A stretch of 64,000 nucleotides of DNA. It comes from Lentzea californiensis. GTDB lineage: Bacteria; Actinomycetota; Actinomycetes; Mycobacteriales; Pseudonocardiaceae. Of this stretch, positions 52,567 to 64,000 are shown piece by piece; position 1 is the stretch's first letter, and every line of letters starts with the position of its first letter. Made by a program: the position numbers and the translations under genes. The notes under the pieces are model-generated. The model was not told where the DNA came from, did not search any database, and saw only the letters and a program-made list of their open reading frames with translations. The stretch is from contig NZ_JANBBE010000003.1 in NCBI RefSeq assembly GCF_024648825.1, positions 62,001 through 126,000 on the forward strand, in the 5' to 3' direction.

Positions 52567-53743
52567 CACGACGGCGCGGCCCGGCATCGACGCCGGGCTG
52601 CGCCGCGTGCTGATCGTCCTGTGCACCACCGAGATCATCAGCTGGGGCGTGCTCTACTACGCCTTCCCGGTGCTGCTGCCGACGATCAGCGCCGGCACGG
52701 GATGGTCGCTCGCGGCGATCACGGCCGGGTTCTCCGCGAGCCAGATCGTCGCGGGCCTGGTGGGAATCCCGGTCGGAAGGCTGCTCGACCGGCACGGTCC
52801 GCGCGCCATCATGACCGCCGGTTCGATCATCGCCGTGCTCGCGCTGGTCGCGCTGGCGACCGCGGACTCGTTGGTGTGGTTCACGGCGGCGTGGCTGCTG
52901 GCCGGTGTCGCCATGGCCGGGATCTTCTACGCGCCCGCGTTCGCCGCGCTGACCCGCTGGTACGGGGCGCGCAGGGTGTCCGCGCTGACCGCCCTGACGC
53001 TGGTCGCCGGGCTGGCCAGCACCGTGTTCGCGCCACTGACCGCCGTGCTGAACGAGCGCCTCGACTGGCGCGGCACCTACCTGGTTCTCGCCGGATTCCT
53101 CGCCGTCACGACGATCCCGCTGCACTTGTGGGGCCTGCGGCTGCCGTGGCCGGCGGTCGAGCACGAGACCGCCCACGCCCCGTCGGCGGTGGCGCGCAGC
53201 AGGCCGTTCCTGGTGCTCGTGGTCGCGATGAGCCTGGCCGCGTTCAGCGTGTATGCGGTCGTGATCAACCTCGTCCCGCTGCTGACCGAGCGCGGCATGA
53301 CCACCTCGGCCGCCGCGGTCGCGCTCGGCCTGGGCGGCGTGGGCCAGGTGCTCGGCCGGCTGGGCTACGCCAGGCTGGCCGCGAGGACCTCGGTGCGCAC
53401 CCGCACGGTGCTGATCCTCCTGGTGAGCGCGGCGGTGACCGCTTTGCTCGGCGTGGTGCCCGGTCCGGCGCTGTTGCTGATCGCGGGATCGGTGCTCGCC
53501 GGTGTCACGCGCGGGATCTTCACGCTCGTGCAGGCGACCGCGATCACGGACCGCTGGGGAGCAGTCCACTACGGACAGCTCAACGGACTGCTCACCGCAC
53601 CGGTCATGCTCACCGCGGCCATCGCACCGTGGGCGGGCAGCGCGATGGCGGCGTGGCTGGGAGGCTACCCGGCGGTGTTCGTGGTGCTGGGCGTGATCGG
53701 GGTGCTGGCGGCCGCGTTGTCGACCGCCGGCGTGCCGCGTTAG
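52556..53743 (+). CDS. MFS transporter of the arsenic island
   Basis: 395 residues, 12 helices, from GTG 52556. TEIISWGVLYYAFPVLLPTI and GRLLDRHGPRAIMTAG are found in the MFS group that follows arsR/arsO-type genes in actinobacteria. Probably exports an organic or trivalent arsenical made or sensed by its neighbours; substrate is inferred from context. The end overlaps the convergent arsC by four bases. Confidence 0.8.
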   Translation: MHADTTARPGIDAGLRRVLIVLCTTEIISWGVLYYAFPVLLPTISAGTGWSLAAITAGFSASQIVAGLVGIPVGRLLDRHGPRAIMTAGSIIAVLALVALATADSLVWFTAAWLLAGVAMAGIFYAPAFAALTRWYGARRVSALTALTLVAGLASTVFAPLTAVLNERLDWRGTYLVLAGFLAVTTIPLHLWGLRLPWPAVEHETAHAPSAVARSRPFLVLVVAMSLAAFSVYAVVINLVPLLTERGMTTSAAAVALGLGGVGQVLGRLGYARLAARTSVRTRTVLILLVSAAVTALLGVVPGPALLLIAGSVLAGVTRGIFTLVQATAITDRWGAVHYGQLNGLLTAPVMLTAAIAPWAGSAMAAWLGGYPAVFVVLGVIGVLAAALSTAGVPR

Positions 53744-54141
53744 CCGAGCAGTTCGGCCACCAGTCCGCGCACCCGGCGGTCGATGTCGTCGCGGATCGGA
53801 CGGACCGCGTCGACGCCCTGTCCGGCCGGGTCTTCGAGCTGCCAGTCGAGGTAGCGCTTGCCGGGGAACACCGGGCAGGTGTCGCCGCAGCCCATCGTGA
53901 TCACCACGTCGGACGCCTCGACGTCCTCGGTCGTGAGCTTCGAGGGCACCTCGGCGGTGATGTCGAGTCCCCACTCCGCCAGGGCCGCGGCGGCCGCGGG
54001 GTTGACCTTCTCCGCGGGTTCGGAACCGGCCGAGCGCACGCTGATCCGGCCCATGCCGTAGTGCTGCAGCAGTGCCGCGGCCATCTGGGAGCGGCCCGCG
54101 TTGTGCACGCAGACGAACAGCACCTCGGGGGTCTTGGGCAC
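53740..54141 (-). CDS. arsC: Arsenate reductase, low-molecular-weight phosphatase type
   Basis: 133 residues. P-loop CVHNAGRSQMAAAL near the N-terminus, YGMGRISVRSAGSEPAEKVNPAAAAALAEWG and VITMGCGDTCPVFPGKRYLDW. The CGDTCP pair supplies further redox cysteines, as in thioredoxin- or mycothiol-linked ArsC. Reduces arsenate to arsenite. Divergent from arsR/acr3 118 bases away. Confidence 0.92.
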   Translation of the reverse strand: MPKTPEVLFVCVHNAGRSQMAAALLQHYGMGRISVRSAGSEPAEKVNPAAAAALAEWGLDITAEVPSKLTTEDVEASDVVITMGCGDTCPVFPGKRYLDWQLEDPAGQGVDAVRPIRDDIDRRVRGLVAELLG

Positions 54142-54196
54142 GGTGGTTCTCCTCGTCGCGGTGGTCGGCCTGCTGTCCGTCGTTGGACCGAAGTTC

Positions 54197-54226
54197 GTCG
54201 ATGCAGATCACACTCCGTGTATCGAC
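54197..54226. promoter_or_regulatory. GTCGATGC/GTATCGAC inverted repeat, ArsR operator candidate
   Basis: GTCGATGC (54197-54204) and GTATCGAC (54219-54226) form an imperfect dyad with a 14-base spacer in the divergent arsC/arsR promoter; it matches the motif at 51144-51222. Confidence 0.6.
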
Positions 54227-54258
54227 TTTTGTCAATCCAAGCCGCTATGGTCGTCGTC

Positions 54259-54588
54259 ATGACGAGTCCGGACCAGACGCTGCTCGACTCGGCGACCGCC
54301 GCCCGCCTGTTCAAGGCGCTCGGCGACCCGATCCGCGTCGAGCTCGTCGGCCTGGTGCGCCGGACCGAGGGCCAGGAAGCGTGCTTCTGCGATCTGGCCG
54401 ACCAGTTCGACATGCCGCAGTCCTCGCTCAGCCATCACCTCAAGATCCTCGTCAACGCCGGTGTGCTCAGTCGCGAACGCCGCGGTACCTGGAGCTGGTA
54501 CCGCGTCGACAACTCCGCGATCGACACCCTCGCCGCCGCGCTCGCGCCCGGAGGTCCGTTGCGCGACACCAGCGCTTGCTGCGACTGA
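54259..54588 (+). CDS. arsR: ArsR-family arsenic-responsive repressor
   Basis: 109 residues from ATG 54259 (another ATG four codons earlier is possible). Winged helix: ARLFKALGDPIRVELVGLV, QEACFCDLADQFDMPQSSLSHHLKILVNAGVL, RRGTWSWYRVD. CFC at the start of the recognition unit matches the CVC arsenic site of classical ArsR; a terminal CC adds possible ligands. First gene of an operon with acr3 and the third flavoprotein. Confidence 0.92.
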   Translation: MTSPDQTLLDSATAARLFKALGDPIRVELVGLVRRTEGQEACFCDLADQFDMPQSSLSHHLKILVNAGVLSRERRGTWSWYRVDNSAIDTLAAALAPGGPLRDTSACCD

Positions 54589-54612
54589 CCCGACCACATC
54601 TGAAGGAACCCG

Positions 54613-55686
54613 TTGAGCACCAAGGAAACCGCGGCACCGGACGTGCTGCACCGTCTGTCCTTCCTGGACAGACTGCTGCCGGTGTGGATCGGCGTCGCCA
54701 TGGTCGCCGGACTGCTGCTCGGCCGGTTCGTCCCCGGCCTGCAGGGCGTGCTGGACGCGGTGAAGGTCGACGGCGTCTCGTTGCCGATCGCCCTGGGCCT
54801 GCTGCTGATGATGTACCCGGTGCTCGCGAAGGTCCGCTACGACAAGCTCGACACCGTCACCCGCGACAAGCGGACGATGGTGCTGTCGCTCGTGCTGAAC
54901 TGGGTGCTCGGCCCCGCGCTGATGTTCGCGCTGGCCTGGATCTTCCTGGCCGACCTGCCCGAGTACCGGACCGGCCTGATCATCGTCGGTCTCGCGCGTT
55001 GCATCGCGATGGTCATCATCTGGAACGACCTGGCGTGCGGTGACCGCGAGGCCGCCGCGGTGCTCGTGGCGCTCAACTCCGTGTTCCAGGTCGTCATGTT
55101 CGGCGTGCTCGGCTGGTTCTACCTCGACCTGCTGCCCGGCTGGCTCGGCCTGGGCACCGCGTCTGTGGACTTCTCCGCGTGGGAGATCGCCAAGTCGGTG
55201 CTGATCTTCCTGGGCATCCCGCTGCTGGCCGGCTACCTGAGCCGCAGGCTGGGGGAGCGGACCCGTGGCAGGGACTGGTACGAGTCGAAGTTCCTGCCGC
55301 GCGTCGGCCCGATCGCGTTGTACGGCCTGCTGTTCACGATCGTCATCCTGTTCGCGCTGCAGGGCGAGACCATCACGAACAGGCCGCTCGACGTCGTCAG
55401 GATCGCGTTGCCGCTGCTGGTCTACTTCGCCATCATGTGGGCTGGCTCCTACGCGCTCGGCAAGGCGTCCGGACTCTCCTACGAGCGGACCACGACGCTG
55501 GCGTTCACCGCGGCGGGCAACAACTTCGAGCTCGCCATCGCCGTCGCGATCGGGGTGTTCGGCGTGACCTCCGGTCAGGCGCTGGCCGGTGTGGTCGGGC
55601 CGCTGATCGAAGTGCCCGTGCTCGTCGCGCTCGTGTACGTCAGCCTCTGGCTCCGGCGTCGATGGGTGACTCGTGCCCGAGTCTGA
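54613..55686 (+). CDS. acr3: Acr3 arsenite efflux permease
   Basis: 357 residues from TTG 54613 with GAAGGAA upstream. Ten helices; LARCIAMVIIWNDLACGDREAAAVLVALNSVFQ carries the essential Cys of helix 4, and FTAAGNNFELAIAVAIGVFG the helix 9 motif. Exports arsenite using the proton gradient. The next gene starts inside its last codons. Confidence 0.95.
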   Translation: MSTKETAAPDVLHRLSFLDRLLPVWIGVAMVAGLLLGRFVPGLQGVLDAVKVDGVSLPIALGLLLMMYPVLAKVRYDKLDTVTRDKRTMVLSLVLNWVLGPALMFALAWIFLADLPEYRTGLIIVGLARCIAMVIIWNDLACGDREAAAVLVALNSVFQVVMFGVLGWFYLDLLPGWLGLGTASVDFSAWEIAKSVLIFLGIPLLAGYLSRRLGERTRGRDWYESKFLPRVGPIALYGLLFTIVILFALQGETITNRPLDVVRIALPLLVYFAIMWAGSYALGKASGLSYERTTTLAFTAAGNNFELAIAVAIGVFGVTSGQALAGVVGPLIEVPVLVALVYVSLWLRRRWVTRARV

Positions 55687-56647
55687 CGTCGTGGTGATCG
55701 GCGGCGGCCAGGCAGGGCTGGCCGCCGCTTTCTACCTGCGCCGCGCGGGCGTCGACCACGTGGTGCTCGACGCGCAACCCATGCCGGGCGGGGCGTGGCC
55801 GCTGACCTGGAACTCGCTGCGCCTGTTCTCCGTCGCCCGTCACAGCTCGCTGCCCGGCCGGCCCATGCCGTCCTTTCCGGACGGTTACCCGACCGCGCAG
55901 CACGTCGTCGACTACCTCACCGACTACGAGAAGCGCTACGACATCCCCGTCCACCGGCCCGTCCAGGTCACCTCGGTGACCCGCGACGGCGACCGGCTGC
56001 TGGTGCGGACCGACTCCGGCACCTGGTCGGCGCGGCACGTCATCAGTGCGACGGGCACCTGGTGGCGACCCTTCCGGCCGCTGATGGACCTGCCCGGCCG
56101 GCAGTTGCACACCGTCGACTACCGCGACCCGTTCGAGTTCGCTGGGCAGAAGGTCGTCGTGGTCGGCGGCGGCAACTCCGGTGCGCAGATCGCCGCCGAC
56201 CTCGCGCCGCACGCCGGGCTGACCTGGATGACCCGCCGGCCGCCGCGGTACATGCCCGACGAGATCGACGGCAAAGCGCTGTTCGACATCGCCACCCGGC
56301 GCGGCGGCGTCAGCGAGCTCGGCGACATCGTGGCCGTGCCGCCCGTCCGCGAAGCCCGCGACAACGGACTGCTCGTCGCCACGCCGATGGATGTCGAAGC
56401 CCTGTCCGGCGCGGACGTCGTGGTGTGGTGCACCGGGTTCCGGCCCGCCCTGAGCCACCTGGCCCCGCTGCGGCTGCGCGACACCGGAGGCCACGTCGCC
56501 GTCGAGGGCACGACGGCCGCGGAGGAACCTCGCCTGCACCTGCTCGGCTACGGCGGCTGGACCGGCCCGGCGTCCGCGACCCTCATCGGGGTCGGGCCGA
56601 CCGCGAAGGCGGCGGTCGCGAAGATCGCGGCGACGCTCAGGCCGTGA
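55673..56647 (+). CDS. arsO: ArsO-like flavin monooxygenase
   Basis: 324 residues from GTG 55673, overlapping acr3 by 14 bases. FAD motif VVIGGGQAGLAAAFYL, WNSLRLFSVARHSSLPGRPMP, SATGTWWRPFRP, VVVGGGNSGAQIAADLA, WCTGFRPALSHLAPL. This is the standard ArsO found with arsR-acr3. Its role may be oxidation of organoarsenicals or redox support; not proven in general. It overlaps the convergent third arsR by 11 bases. Confidence 0.88.
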   Translation: MPESDVVVIGGGQAGLAAAFYLRRAGVDHVVLDAQPMPGGAWPLTWNSLRLFSVARHSSLPGRPMPSFPDGYPTAQHVVDYLTDYEKRYDIPVHRPVQVTSVTRDGDRLLVRTDSGTWSARHVISATGTWWRPFRPLMDLPGRQLHTVDYRDPFEFAGQKVVVVGGGNSGAQIAADLAPHAGLTWMTRRPPRYMPDEIDGKALFDIATRRGGVSELGDIVAVPPVREARDNGLLVATPMDVEALSGADVVVWCTGFRPALSHLAPLRLRDTGGHVAVEGTTAAEEPRLHLLGYGGWTGPASATLIGVGPTAKAAVAKIAATLRP

Positions 56648-56990
56648 CCGCACGCCGGTCGCCCACGCTGCCCAGCACCGCGGCCATCCGATCGGTCGTC
56701 TCCGGGCGCGCCCAGTAGTAGACCCACGTGCCCCGGCGCTCGCAGTCGACCAGGCCCGCCTGCCGCAGCAGCTTGAGGTGGTGCGAGATCGTGGGCTGCG
56801 ACAGCTCGAACGCGGGCGTCAGCTCGCAGACGCAGACACCGGCTTCCGGTCCCGAAGCGATCATCGACAGCAGCCGCAGGCGCACCGGGTCGCCGAGCGC
56901 CTTGAACATCATCGACAGCTCGGCCGCCTGTTCCGCTGCCAGCGGGTCTTCCGGCAGCGGTGCGCAGCAGCCCGCCTCTTGCTTCGACAT
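56637..56990 (-). CDS. arsR: ArsR-family repressor (second stand-alone)
   Basis: 117 residues from ATG 56990. MMFKALGDPVRLRLLSMIASG, GVCVCELTPAFELSQPTISHHLKLLRQAGLV, RRGTWVYYW. CVC is the canonical arsenite site; an extra N-terminal CC is present. Divergent from arsM, whose promoter holds GTCAATAC/ATGTTGAC half-sites, a variant of the island motif. Confidence 0.92.
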   Translation of the reverse strand: MSKQEAGCCAPLPEDPLAAEQAAELSMMFKALGDPVRLRLLSMIASGPEAGVCVCELTPAFELSQPTISHHLKLLRQAGLVDCERRGTWVYYWARPETTDRMAAVLGSVGDRRAVTA

Positions 56991-56996
56991 CTTTCA

Positions 56997-57049
56997 ATGT
57001 TGACGGCACTCGGGCTTTCGCGCAACACTGCATAGACAAACGTCAATAC
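56997..57049. promoter_or_regulatory. GTCAAyAy half-sites before arsM
   Basis: ATGTTGAC (56997-57004), GCATAGAC (57030-57037) and GTCAATAC (57042-57049): each within one or two bases of the island word GTCGATAC or its complement, between arsR and arsM. Confidence 0.45.
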
Positions 57050-57069
57050 AGCCTGGAAGTGGGCCCCTC

Positions 57070-57828
57070 ATGACCGAGCAGACCGAGCTGCGCGAGACCG
57101 TCCGCGCCCGCTACGCCGCCGCCGCGACCGCCGTCGTCGAAGGTGGAGGCGGGTGTTGCGGACCGCAGACCGCCCAGGTCGACGAGACCTTCGGCGCCAC
57201 GCTCTACCCGGCGGCCCAGCGCGACGAACTGCCCGCCGAGGCCGTGGCCGCCTCGCTCGGCTGCGGCAACCCCATCGCCGTCGCCGGGCTCCGCGAGGGC
57301 GAGCACGTGCTGGACCTGGGATCGGGCGGCGGCATCGACGTCCTGCTCTCCGCGCGCCGCGTGGGCACCACCGGCAAGGCCTACGGCCTGGACATGACCG
57401 ACGAGATGCTCGCGCTCGCATTGTCCAACGCGGACAAGGCAGGCGCCACGAACGTCGAGTTCCTGAAGGGGAACATCGAGGCCATCCCGTTGCCCGGCGG
57501 CACCATCGACGTCGTGATCTCCAACTGCGTCATCAACCTCTCCGTCGACAAGCCCGCCGTGTTCGCCGAGACCTTCCGCGTCCTGCGCCCCGGTGGCCGC
57601 GTCGGCATCTCCGACGTGGTCGCCGACGACCACCTCACGCCCGCCGACCGAGCGGAACGCGGCTCGTACGTCAGCTGCATCGCCGGCGCCCTCACGTTCA
57701 CCGAGTACCGCGAGGGCCTCGAAGCCGCCGGGTTCACCGACATCGAGATCACGCCGGCGTACGAGGCGGCCGACGGCATGCACGGCACCATCGTCCGCGC
57801 GGTCAAGCCACTCGGCGTCAGCCGCTGA
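57070..57828 (+). CDS. arsM: Arsenite S-adenosylmethionine methyltransferase
   Basis: 252 residues. N-terminal CC (GGCCGP), SAM motif VLDLGSGGGIDVLLSARRVG, and the two arsenic-binding cysteines in ISNCVINLSVDK and YVSCIAGAL. Methylates arsenite to volatile forms. ATG 57070 is divergent from arsR. Its 3' end overlaps the convergent DUF1345 gene by 11 bases. Confidence 0.95.
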   Translation: MTEQTELRETVRARYAAAATAVVEGGGGCCGPQTAQVDETFGATLYPAAQRDELPAEAVAASLGCGNPIAVAGLREGEHVLDLGSGGGIDVLLSARRVGTTGKAYGLDMTDEMLALALSNADKAGATNVEFLKGNIEAIPLPGGTIDVVISNCVINLSVDKPAVFAETFRVLRPGGRVGISDVVADDHLTPADRAERGSYVSCIAGALTFTEYREGLEAAGFTDIEITPAYEAADGMHGTIVRAVKPLGVSR

Positions 57829-58441
57829 TCACGCCGATGGCGATGCCGAGCATCGCGGTGTTGTAGATGAACGAGAGCACGCCGTGCGCGAGGATCCGCA
57901 GCCGCATCGCGGAGGTGTGCGCGTCGACGTCGGAGACGGCGAAGGTGGTGCCGACGGTGAAGGAGAAGTACGTGAAGTCGATGTAGGTCGGGTGTTCGGT
58001 GCCGGGGAACACCAGCAGTTTCTCGGGCAGGGCGCTGTAGTAGGCCTGCGCGTAGCGGTCGGCGTAGCCGAAGTGCAGGATCGCCCATGCCAGCAGCACG
58101 GCGAGCACACCGAAGGCCTTGTCGGCCACCGCGGCTGGGGTGCCTTCCTCGATGAGCACGATGGTCAGGCCGGACGTGATCCCGACCAGGCTGGTGAACA
58201 GGGTGAACAGGGTGCCGCTGCGGCGGCCCAGCGCGGTCTTGACCCAGGCGCCCTGGTCGTCGCCCGCCCGCTTGCTGCGACTGAGGCGGATGATGCGGAT
58301 CGTGAGGTAGACGAGGGCGAGGACGTCCCACAACGCGATCCATCGGGTGTCGCCCACCTCCGCGAAGAAGATGGGGATGCCGAGCAGGGCGAGTGTGCCC
58401 TCGATGATCCGGGACAGCACGATGGACGGGCTGAAACGCAT
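57818..58441 (-). CDS. DUF1345 integral membrane protein (second copy)
   Basis: 207 residues from ATG 58441, about five helices. Signature YIDFTYFSFTVGTTFAVSDVDAHT (about 147-170) and HFGYADRYAQAYY. Only distantly similar to the DUF1345 at 11930. Function unknown. It marks the edge of the arsenic island. Confidence 0.88.
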   Translation of the reverse strand: MRFSPSIVLSRIIEGTLALLGIPIFFAEVGDTRWIALWDVLALVYLTIRIIRLSRSKRAGDDQGAWVKTALGRRSGTLFTLFTSLVGITSGLTIVLIEEGTPAAVADKAFGVLAVLLAWAILHFGYADRYAQAYYSALPEKLLVFPGTEHPTYIDFTYFSFTVGTTFAVSDVDAHTSAMRLRILAHGVLSFIYNTAMLGIAIGVISG

Positions 58442-58471
58442 GACTTTCCTTCGTCGGAACGGCAGAGGGCC

Positions 58472-58499
58472 GGCCCCGTGACCTCAAGGTCACGGGGCC
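58472..58499 (-). terminator. Terminator hairpin
   Basis: GGCCCCGTGACC, loop TCAA, GGTCACGGGGCC: perfect 12-bp stem just downstream of the leftward hydrolase gene (ends 58510) and 31 bases before the DUF1345 start. Confidence 0.85.
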
Positions 58500-58509
58500 A
58501 GGGGAGGCG

Positions 58510-59304
58510 TCAGCGCGCGGCGCGGAGGACGAGGTCGACGACCGCGTCCGGACGCGAGACCGCCACGGCGTGCGAGGCTCTCTCGACGGTCACGGTGGCG
58601 CGTGAGCCGGCCCTGTCGGCCATGAACCTCTGTGCCTGCAAGGGGATGTTCTTGTCGGCGCCGGCCAGCAGGAACCACGAGGGGATGCTCGCCCAGGCGG
58701 GTGCGCCGGACGCCTCGTTCAGGGCGGCGTCCCGGATGGGGCGCTGGGTGGCGGCCATGAGGGCGGTCTGCCGCGCCGGGACGTCGGCCGCGAACTGCTG
58801 CCGGAAGAGCGAAGGCTTGATGCTCAGGTCCTTCGAGCCGTCGGGCAGCGTGACCGGTGCCAGCGTCTCACCCAGCGTGCTGCCGGGGTACTTCGCGGCG
58901 AGCTGCGCCGCGGCCTCACCTGCGGCGGGGGCGAACGCGGCGACGTACACCAGCGCCTTCACCTTCGGGGACCGCGCCTTGGCGTTGGTGATGACGGCAC
59001 CGCCGTAGGAGTGGCCGACGAGCACCACAGGCCCGTCGATGGCGGCGAGGTGCGCGTCGAGGGCCTCGGCGTCGGAGGCGACTCCGCGCAGGGGGTTGGC
59101 GACGGCGACGGCGGTGAAGCCTCGTCGCTGCAGGCGCTCGATCACGGGGTTCCAGCTCGACCCGTCCGCGAAGGCGCCGTGGACGAGGACGATCGTGGGC
59201 TTCTGCCCGGTCGCCACGGCGTTCGACATGCCGAACAGGGTGAGCCCGGCGACAGCGACGAGTACGGCCAGTAGAGCGGTGACGCGGTGCTTGAGTCTGT
59301 GCAT
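58510..59304 (-). CDS. Secreted alpha/beta hydrolase
   Basis: 264 residues from ATG 59304. Signal peptide (about 1-32, LLAVLVAVAGLTLFGMSNAVA). Hydrolase: IVLVHGAFADGSSW, nucleophile GHSYGGAVITNA, WFLLAGADKNIP for the acid and ERASHAVAVSRPD for the His. Belongs to the short 'HGAFADGSSW' esterase group, substrate unknown. Nine bases behind the next hydrolase gene on the same strand, probably cotranscribed. Confidence 0.88.
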   Translation of the reverse strand: MHRLKHRVTALLAVLVAVAGLTLFGMSNAVATGQKPTIVLVHGAFADGSSWNPVIERLQRRGFTAVAVANPLRGVASDAEALDAHLAAIDGPVVLVGHSYGGAVITNAKARSPKVKALVYVAAFAPAAGEAAAQLAAKYPGSTLGETLAPVTLPDGSKDLSIKPSLFRQQFAADVPARQTALMAATQRPIRDAALNEASGAPAWASIPSWFLLAGADKNIPLQAQRFMADRAGSRATVTVERASHAVAVSRPDAVVDLVLRAAR

Positions 59305-59313
59305 GTCCGGTTC

Positions 59314-62978
<3,665 letters not shown>

Positions 62979-63162
62979 GCCGCGCTCTCTCTTCCCGTGT
63001 GACTCCCCGCTGCCGGCAAGCGCCGCGGCCACGCCGAACGGGCCGGCCCTGCGAGGGCTTCTGTGCCTGCAGGATATTTGAGCACCGGGTCGAACATGCG
63101 CGGTCTTGTTGCTCGAGAAGGCGGCGTGCGTCACGTGAAGATGACGGGACGTGGTCGCTTCG

Positions 63163-63312
63163 TCAGTTCTCGGAGGAGGTCCGCGGTGCGGCCGGCGGCT
63201 CCTGGAAGAGGTCCGTCCACGTCGGCTGGTCCAGCTGCGACGAACCGGGCGCCACGTGCGGCTGGTGCGTCTCGGGGTGGCTGAACAGGGTGTCCGGCGC
63301 GTGCAAGGTCAT
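63163..63312 (-). CDS. Possible 49-residue peptide gene
   Basis: ATG 63312 follows GGAAG at seven bases. The product begins MTLHAPDTLFSHPETHQPH and ends in a polar Ser/Pro-rich tail (EPPAAPRTSSEN). Size, a leader-like acidic first half and location opposite a methyltransferase gene recall peptide precursors, but no family motif is seen and no maturation enzyme other than the methyltransferase is in view. It may be a chance frame. Confidence 0.3.
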   Translation of the reverse strand: MTLHAPDTLFSHPETHQPHVAPGSSQLDQPTWTDLFQEPPAAPRTSSEN

Positions 63313-63370
63313 GAGAGTGCTTCCGATCGTTCCAAAGTGCTGTGGTGGACCGCGTAATACCCACCGTTTT

Positions 63371-63385
63371 CCGGGTTCAACCCGG
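63371..63385. promoter_or_regulatory. Perfect palindrome upstream of the methyltransferase
   Basis: CCGGGTT-C-AACCCGG, 7-bp arms with one central base, between the short ORF and the methyltransferase start; candidate operator. Confidence 0.4.
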
Positions 63386-63465
63386 TGTCCCCAAGTCATG
63401 ATCGACCGGACCACCCGATGGGAAATTCGCTGTGCCTCGCAAGGACGAGTGAGCACAGTACGAGC

Positions 63466-64000
63466 ATGGAACCCGTGACCAAGCGAAACCGTGTCGCATG
63501 GGAGGCGGCGTCGCAGAAGCACGTCCGCGAGTACCAGGACCTGCTCGACCAAGCCAGGAGCGGCTCATCGCTTCTCGCGTGCGAACTCGACCTGCTGCAC
63601 CCCACACTCAGGTCCGCACCCGACGTCGTCCATCTGCAGAGCGGGCACGGGCTGGACGACATCGCGCTGGTCGCCGCCGGCGCGAGATCGGTGCTGGGCA
63701 TCGACTTCAGCGAGACCGCCGCCACCGCGGCACAACGCAGGGCCGACGAGCTGGGCGCGGCCTGCCGCTACGTGGTGGCGGAACTGCCGGGCGCTCCGCT
63801 GCGCGACGAGTGCGCCGACCTCGTCTACACGGGCAAGGGGGCGCTGATCTGGATGCCCGACCTGCCCGTGTGGGCCAGGGACGCGGCTCGCCTGCTGCGA
63901 CCGGGAGGCACCCTGTTCGTCCACGAGGCACACCCGGCCGTTCCACTGTGGACCTGGGACGACGACGAACCGCGGATTCGACCTGACCGCGGGTACTTCG
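63466..64000 (+). CDS. Class I SAM-dependent methyltransferase, 3' partial
   Basis: 178 codons from ATG 63466 run open to the window end. Starts NRVAWEAASQKHVREYQDLL, then the SAM-binding VVHLQSGHGLDDIALVAAGARSVLGIDFSETAA, VAELPGAPLRDECADLVYTGKGALIWM, and RLLRPGGTLFVHEAHP. The glycine motif is SGHG rather than GxGxG, common in this actinobacterial subgroup. TACGAG lies seven bases before the ATG; a GTG three codons in is an alternative start. Substrate unknown. Confidence 0.85.
   Translation, partial: MEPVTKRNRVAWEAASQKHVREYQDLLDQARSGSSLLACELDLLHPTLRSAPDVVHLQSGHGLDDIALVAAGARSVLGIDFSETAATAAQRRADELGAACRYVVAELPGAPLRDECADLVYTGKGALIWMPDLPVWARDAARLLRPGGTLFVHEAHPAVPLWTWDDDEPRIRPDRGYF

Larger units (their letters stand above)
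62979..63465. other. 487-base region with little coding; holds a short ORF and a palindrome
   Basis: Between the LuxR gene and the methyltransferase. It holds a 49-codon ORF on the minus strand (63163-63312) and the palindrome CCGGGTT-C-AACCCGG at 63371-63385. The rest (62979-63162) shows nothing recognisable. Confidence 0.5.

Noticed and set aside
52079-54588. Long open frames of about 650-720 codons on both strands
   Set aside because: They are Arg/Gly-rich shadows of the flavoprotein, MFS and arsC genes; only the last part of the plus frame (arsR, from 54259) is real.
63371-63385. CCGGGTTCAACCCGG resembles a tRNA T-arm
   Set aside because: No acceptor, D or anticodon arms can be folded around it; it is kept only as a palindrome.

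Overview
The window is GC-rich (about 70%), densely coded DNA from an actinomycete. Frequent GTG/TTG starts, 4-base stop/start overlaps (ATGA, GTGA, TTGA), many starts without a Shine-Dalgarno sequence, and families such as CU044_5270, XRE/MmyB regulators and BkdR-type Lrp proteins fit a filamentous soil actinobacterium, probably Pseudonocardiales. This placement is inferred from gene content only.

Layout. 1-5260: the 3' part of a HemW-like radical SAM gene, a frameshifted TnpB insertion element, and small membrane or secreted proteins (DUF4342, DUF305 lipoprotein, DUF1996). 5269-15334: a large XRE/STAND/TPR regulator, a GT87 membrane protein, a predicted zinc-starvation operon (two COG0523 proteins behind a Zur-box-like palindrome), a DsbA-like protein, a STAS protein, DUF1345, XRE regulator plus MFS exporter, Smr and MHYT proteins. 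15465-17947: a coupled pair in which a CarH-like B12 light-sensor domain precedes nothing but is translationally joined to a GAF/SpoIIE phosphatase. 18028-20383: PhzF-like protein and a secreted PHB depolymerase-like esterase.

20430-30078: a coherent carbohydrate locus. A secreted GH114 (polygalactosaminidase family) enzyme is divergent from an ABC sugar importer, an AgaS-like SIS isomerase/deaminase, a tagatose-6-phosphate kinase-like PfkB, a class II aldolase, a GH4 glycosidase, a second PfkB kinase and a DeoR regulator. Together they can be read as a complete route from an external galactosamine polymer to triose phosphates. The binding-protein gene carries a frameshift.

30156-34303: GntR regulator, ECF sigma factor with its CU044_5270 partner, and an XRE/SDR divergent pair. 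34318-40561: a probable biological-conflict island with an MTAN-type nucleosidase with a long extension, a TIR-macro fusion, a GNAT, a GT-A-like protein, an HTH protein with an unassigned domain and a cyclase-like protein. A base-composition drop and repeated CTGAAGT motifs mark its promoter region.

40687-49194: branched-chain 2-oxoacid dehydrogenase (E1-alpha, E1-beta, E2) with a divergent Lrp regulator, a quinone oxidoreductase, MerR, an acyltransferase-3 protein and a NarL-type two-component system. 49210-57828: an arsenic island (three ArsR-type regulators, one fused to an ArsN-like acetyltransferase; three flavoproteins; MFS; ArsC; Acr3; ArsM) sharing GTCGATAC-like repeats. 57818-64000: DUF1345, two alpha/beta hydrolases, a LuxR/LAL regulator, a possible 49-residue peptide gene and the start of a methyltransferase cut by the window end. 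No rRNA, tRNA or CRISPR array was recognised.
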